Source of the DNA: Deltaproteobacteria bacterium
GTDB lineage: Bacteria > Desulfobacterota > DSM-4660 > Desulfatiglandales > Desulfatiglandaceae
DNA: 7,011 bases
Assembly: GCA_011051075.1 (NCBI GenBank)
Contig: DREN01000424.1
Span: 1-7,011, forward strand
Direction of reading: 5' to 3'
The position numbers and the translations under genes are program-made. The notes beneath the pieces were generated by a model. That model searched no databases and was not told the origin of the DNA. It saw only the letters and a list, made by a program, of their open reading frames with translations. Shown in pieces: positions 4,965 through 7,011 of the stretch; within the stretch, counting starts at the first letter, position 1, and every line of letters starts with the position of its first letter.

Positions 4965-6410
4965 ATGGCAATAGACTTACAGAAACTGGATGACTACAGG
5001 TGGCTCATCCCCCGGACCGGGGCCATGCGCGTACCCGGGCTCGTATTTGCTGATCAAGAACTCAAAAGATCTATTGAGGAGGACCAGAGCCTCACCCAGG
5101 TGGCTAACGTGGCAACGCTGCCAGGTATCGTGGGCCACTCCCTGGCCATGCCCGACATTCACTGGGGCTACGGTTTTCCAATAGGCGGCGTTGCGGCCTT
5201 TGACATGGCCGACGGCATAATTTCCCCAGGCGGGGTCGGTTACGACATCAACTGCGGTTGCAGGCTTATGACCACACGCCTGCACGCCCATGAACTCAGA
5301 CCACTCATCAGGGAGATGGTTTCGGCCCTCTTCAGGGAAATCCCCAGCGGGGTAGGGTCAACCGGGGCAGTCCACCTATCCAAATCCAGACAAGCCGAGG
5401 TAGCGGTAAAGGGGGCTGCCTGGGCCGTCAAAAACGGTTTCGGTTCTCCCTCTGATCTGGAGAGAACCGAGGATGGCGGCGCCATGGAAGGGGCAGACCC
5501 ATCGGTTCTCAGCGAGCGGGCCATCAAGAGAGGGCGAAACCAGTTGGGGACCCTGGGATCAGGGAATCATTTCCTGGAAATTCAGGTTGTGGATCAGATT
5601 CTTGACGAGGAAAAAGCCTCCTGTTTCGGCCTGTTCCAGGGCCAGGTCACTCTTTTTATCCATTCGGGTTCCCGGGGCTTTGGTCATCAGATCTGCGACG
5701 ATTTTCTCAAGGAGATGATCAGTGCCACTGCCAGGGGCGAGACAACCATGGCCCTTCCGGACAGGCAGTTGGCCTGCGCACCCCTTGGATCCGACCTGGC
5801 CAGGCGTTACCTGTCCGCCATGGCCTGCGCCGCCAACTACGCCTGGGCAAACCGCCAGATCCTCATGCACCTGACCCGGGAAACCCTTCTTAAGGCCCTT
5901 TCAATAAGGCCCGATGAGTTGGGGATGGAACTTCTTTACGACGTATGTCATAATATCGCCAAGAAAGAGCAGCACCTGATAAACGGAAAAGAGGTTCTGC
6001 TCTGTGTGCATCGCAAGGGAGCAACCCGGGCCCTGCCGCCCGGTCATTCCCTCCTTCCAGATCGTTACCGTACTGTTGGCCAGCCCGTGCTAATACCCGG
6101 AGACATGGGGACCTACTCCTACGTCCTGGCAGGGGCCCCGGGGGCCATGGAACTGAGCTTCGGGTCATGTTGTCATGGCGCAGGCCGTATTCTGAGCAGG
6201 ACCAGGGCCGTAAAAAACGCAAAAGGCCGTGCCATACACCGCGAGTTAGAGGATAAAGGTATCTTTGTCCAGTCCAGAGGCAAAAGGACTCTCAAAGAGG
6301 AGATGCCAGAGGCCTACAAGGACGTATCCCGGGTTGTTGATGTGGTTCATGGGGCCGGTCTGGCCCTCAAAGTGGCGCGATTGAGACCCCTGGGCGTAAT
6401 CAAAGGCTGA
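4965..6410 (+). CDS. rtcB: RNA-splicing/repair ligase RtcB (archaeal-length type)
   Basis: GTP- and Mn2+-dependent ligase joining 2',3'-cyclic phosphate or 3'-phosphate ends to 5'-OH RNA ends, through a guanylylated histidine. The product is 481 residues, the length I recall for Pyrococcus horikoshii RtcB and longer than E. coli RtcB (408). Seen: MPDIHWGYGFPIGG, then GGVGYDINCGCR with D94 and C97 (metal). GSGNHFLEIQ follows with N201 and H202 (GTP and metal), FIHSGSRGFG with H233, HNIAKKEQH with H329, PGDMGTYSYVLAG, and SCCHGAGR with H404, the guanylylation site. The chain ends in VIKG with K480. Every residue known for catalysis is present. No intein is visible. The start at ATG 4965 is fixed by AAGAGG. 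Archease lies directly upstream and is its activator, so this is a two-gene repair operon. It is convergent with lipA. Nothing is broken. Confidence 0.97.
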   Translation: MAIDLQKLDDYRWLIPRTGAMRVPGLVFADQELKRSIEEDQSLTQVANVATLPGIVGHSLAMPDIHWGYGFPIGGVAAFDMADGIISPGGVGYDINCGCRLMTTRLHAHELRPLIREMVSALFREIPSGVGSTGAVHLSKSRQAEVAVKGAAWAVKNGFGSPSDLERTEDGGAMEGADPSVLSERAIKRGRNQLGTLGSGNHFLEIQVVDQILDEEKASCFGLFQGQVTLFIHSGSRGFGHQICDDFLKEMISATARGETTMALPDRQLACAPLGSDLARRYLSAMACAANYAWANRQILMHLTRETLLKALSIRPDELGMELLYDVCHNIAKKEQHLINGKEVLLCVHRKGATRALPPGHSLLPDRYRTVGQPVLIPGDMGTYSYVLAGAPGAMELSFGSCCHGAGRILSRTRAVKNAKGRAIHRELEDKGIFVQSRGKRTLKEEMPEAYKDVSRVVDVVHGAGLALKVARLRPLGVIKG

Positions 6411-6506
6411 AAACATCATCGAAACGCAAGAGATCTCACCTCTTCCGGAAACCATTGGGTAGTTTAACCGCACAACAGGCTGACGGTCAAGGAAAAAACA
6501 TCCCCC

Positions 6507-6526
6507 CCGCTGAACTCTCCAGGCGG
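6507..6526. terminator. Weak bulged hairpin in the rtcB/lipA convergent gap
   Basis: The 148 bp gap 6411-6558 separates convergent rtcB and lipA. CCGCTG (6507-6512) pairs with CAGGCGG (6520-6526) with one bulge and a 7 nt loop. A T-run (TTTTT, 6538-6542) lies about 11 nt downstream on the plus strand. On the minus strand a T6 run (complement of 6493-6498) lies about 8 nt past the stem. Both are too far for a standard intrinsic terminator, so a bidirectional terminator is only a possibility. I see nothing else in the gap. Confidence 0.25.
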
Positions 6527-6558
6527 TCCCGGGTACCTTTTTATGTTTGCGTTCCCGT

Positions 6559-7011
6559 TTACGCCCCCACTCCATGACAGGCATGGAGAAAAAGTTCCTC
6601 CGCCCTGTAGGAACTCCTGACCAGTGGGGCGCTGACTACGCCGGTAAAACCCCGGTCCAGGGCCTGGACCCTGTACTCCTCGAACTCTTCGGGGGTAACA
6701 TAACGGGCCACGGGGAAGTGCCGGGGAGAAGGCGCCAGATACTGGCCCAGCGTGAGCAGGCGGCAGCCTGCCTCTTGCAGATGGTCCATGGCCTGGAGGA
6801 TCTCCTCCCTCGTCTCTCCCAGCCCTAAGATGAGGCCGGACTTGGTGATCATCTGTGAAGAGTATTCAGAGGCCCGGGCTAAGAGGTTCAGAGAGCGATA
6901 GTAGTCGGCCTGGGGCCGGACCAGCGGGTATAATCGGGGAACGGTTTCAAGGTTGTGGTTGAGGACCTCGGGTTCGGCCTCGAGGACTGTTTCAAGGGCG
7001 CCTCCGTCACC
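6559..7011 (-). CDS. lipA: Lipoyl synthase, C-terminal part (5' end outside window)
   Basis: Radical-SAM enzyme that inserts two sulfurs into protein-bound octanoyl groups to make the lipoyl cofactor of 2-oxoacid dehydrogenases and the glycine cleavage system. Seen: an open frame from 7011 to the TAG at 6559-6561, 150 residues. It reads GDGGALETVLEAEPEVLNHNLETVPRL..., then the RPQADYYRSLNLL segment, TKSGLILGLGETREEI, LTLGQYLAPSPRHFPVARYVTPEEF, and the C-terminal RSSY motif (6607-6618). The first serine of RSSY ligates the auxiliary [4Fe-4S] cluster in the family. The N-terminal cysteine motifs (auxiliary CxxxxxC-type and radical-SAM CxxxCxxC) lie outside the window, so about half the protein is unseen. 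The ATG at 6852 is internal. An extra 15 residues after RSSYRAEELF end the chain. It is convergent with rtcB and not part of its operon; what precedes it cannot be seen. Confidence 0.95.
   Translation of the reverse strand, partial: GDGGALETVLEAEPEVLNHNLETVPRLYPLVRPQADYYRSLNLLARASEYSSQMITKSGLILGLGETREEILQAMDHLQEAGCRLLTLGQYLAPSPRHFPVARYVTPEEFEEYRVQALDRGFTGVVSAPLVRSSYRAEELFLHACHGVGA

Noticed and set aside
6527..6537. TCCCGGGTACC resembling a cloning-vector polylinker (SmaI/KpnI sites)
   Set aside because: The match is only two overlapping hexamers, and flanking sequence is unlike vector; intact genes continue on both sides.
6547..6828. Plus-strand frame opposite lipA
   Set aside because: It lies wholly antisense to lipA, which has conserved motifs throughout; a shadow frame.

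Overview
This is an ordinary-looking bacterial chromosomal segment, fully coding except for short gaps. By eye it is moderately GC-rich, with frequent AGG arginine codons. Gene content suggests a Desulfobacterota (deltaproteobacterial) genome: a diaminopimelate aminotransferase of the DapL type, a small transaldolase, a PP0621/YHS-like membrane protein, a Cys-rich zinc-ribbon protein of a kind I associate with that group, and an archaeal-length RtcB. This placement is inference from gene content, not a database match.

Left part (1-4103, + strand): a tightly packed co-directional run. It starts with the 3' part of dapL (lysine/peptidoglycan precursor synthesis). Then come folK (folate synthesis, 9 nt later), a small anchored cysteine protein (0 nt gap), a ~100 bp gap with an A-rich patch, transaldolase, a lytic transglycosylase (2 nt gap) and a PBP4-type D-Ala-D-Ala carboxypeptidase (68 nt gap). 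DapL, the transglycosylase and DacB all bear on peptidoglycan; FolK and transaldolase are housekeeping metabolism.

Middle (4119-4397, - strand): a 92-residue multi-cysteine zinc-ribbon protein of unknown function. It converges on dacB and diverges from the archease gene. The 60 bp divergent gap holds a perfect 6+6 bp dyad (TTTGAC-N10-GTCAAA) that carries the best -35 candidate.

Right part (4458-6410, + strand): an RNA-repair pair, archease followed by the RNA ligase RtcB, with every expected RtcB catalytic residue present. Archease is the known activator of RtcB guanylylation, so the two very probably work together. The window ends with the C-terminal 150 residues of lipoyl synthase (lipA) on the - strand, convergent with rtcB across a 148 bp gap.

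No mobile element, CRISPR array, tRNA or rRNA was seen. The points most worth a second look are small-scale: alternative pairings around the dacB start, the dyad and possible leaderless start at archease, a hairpin between archease and rtcB, and the two uncharacterised cysteine proteins.
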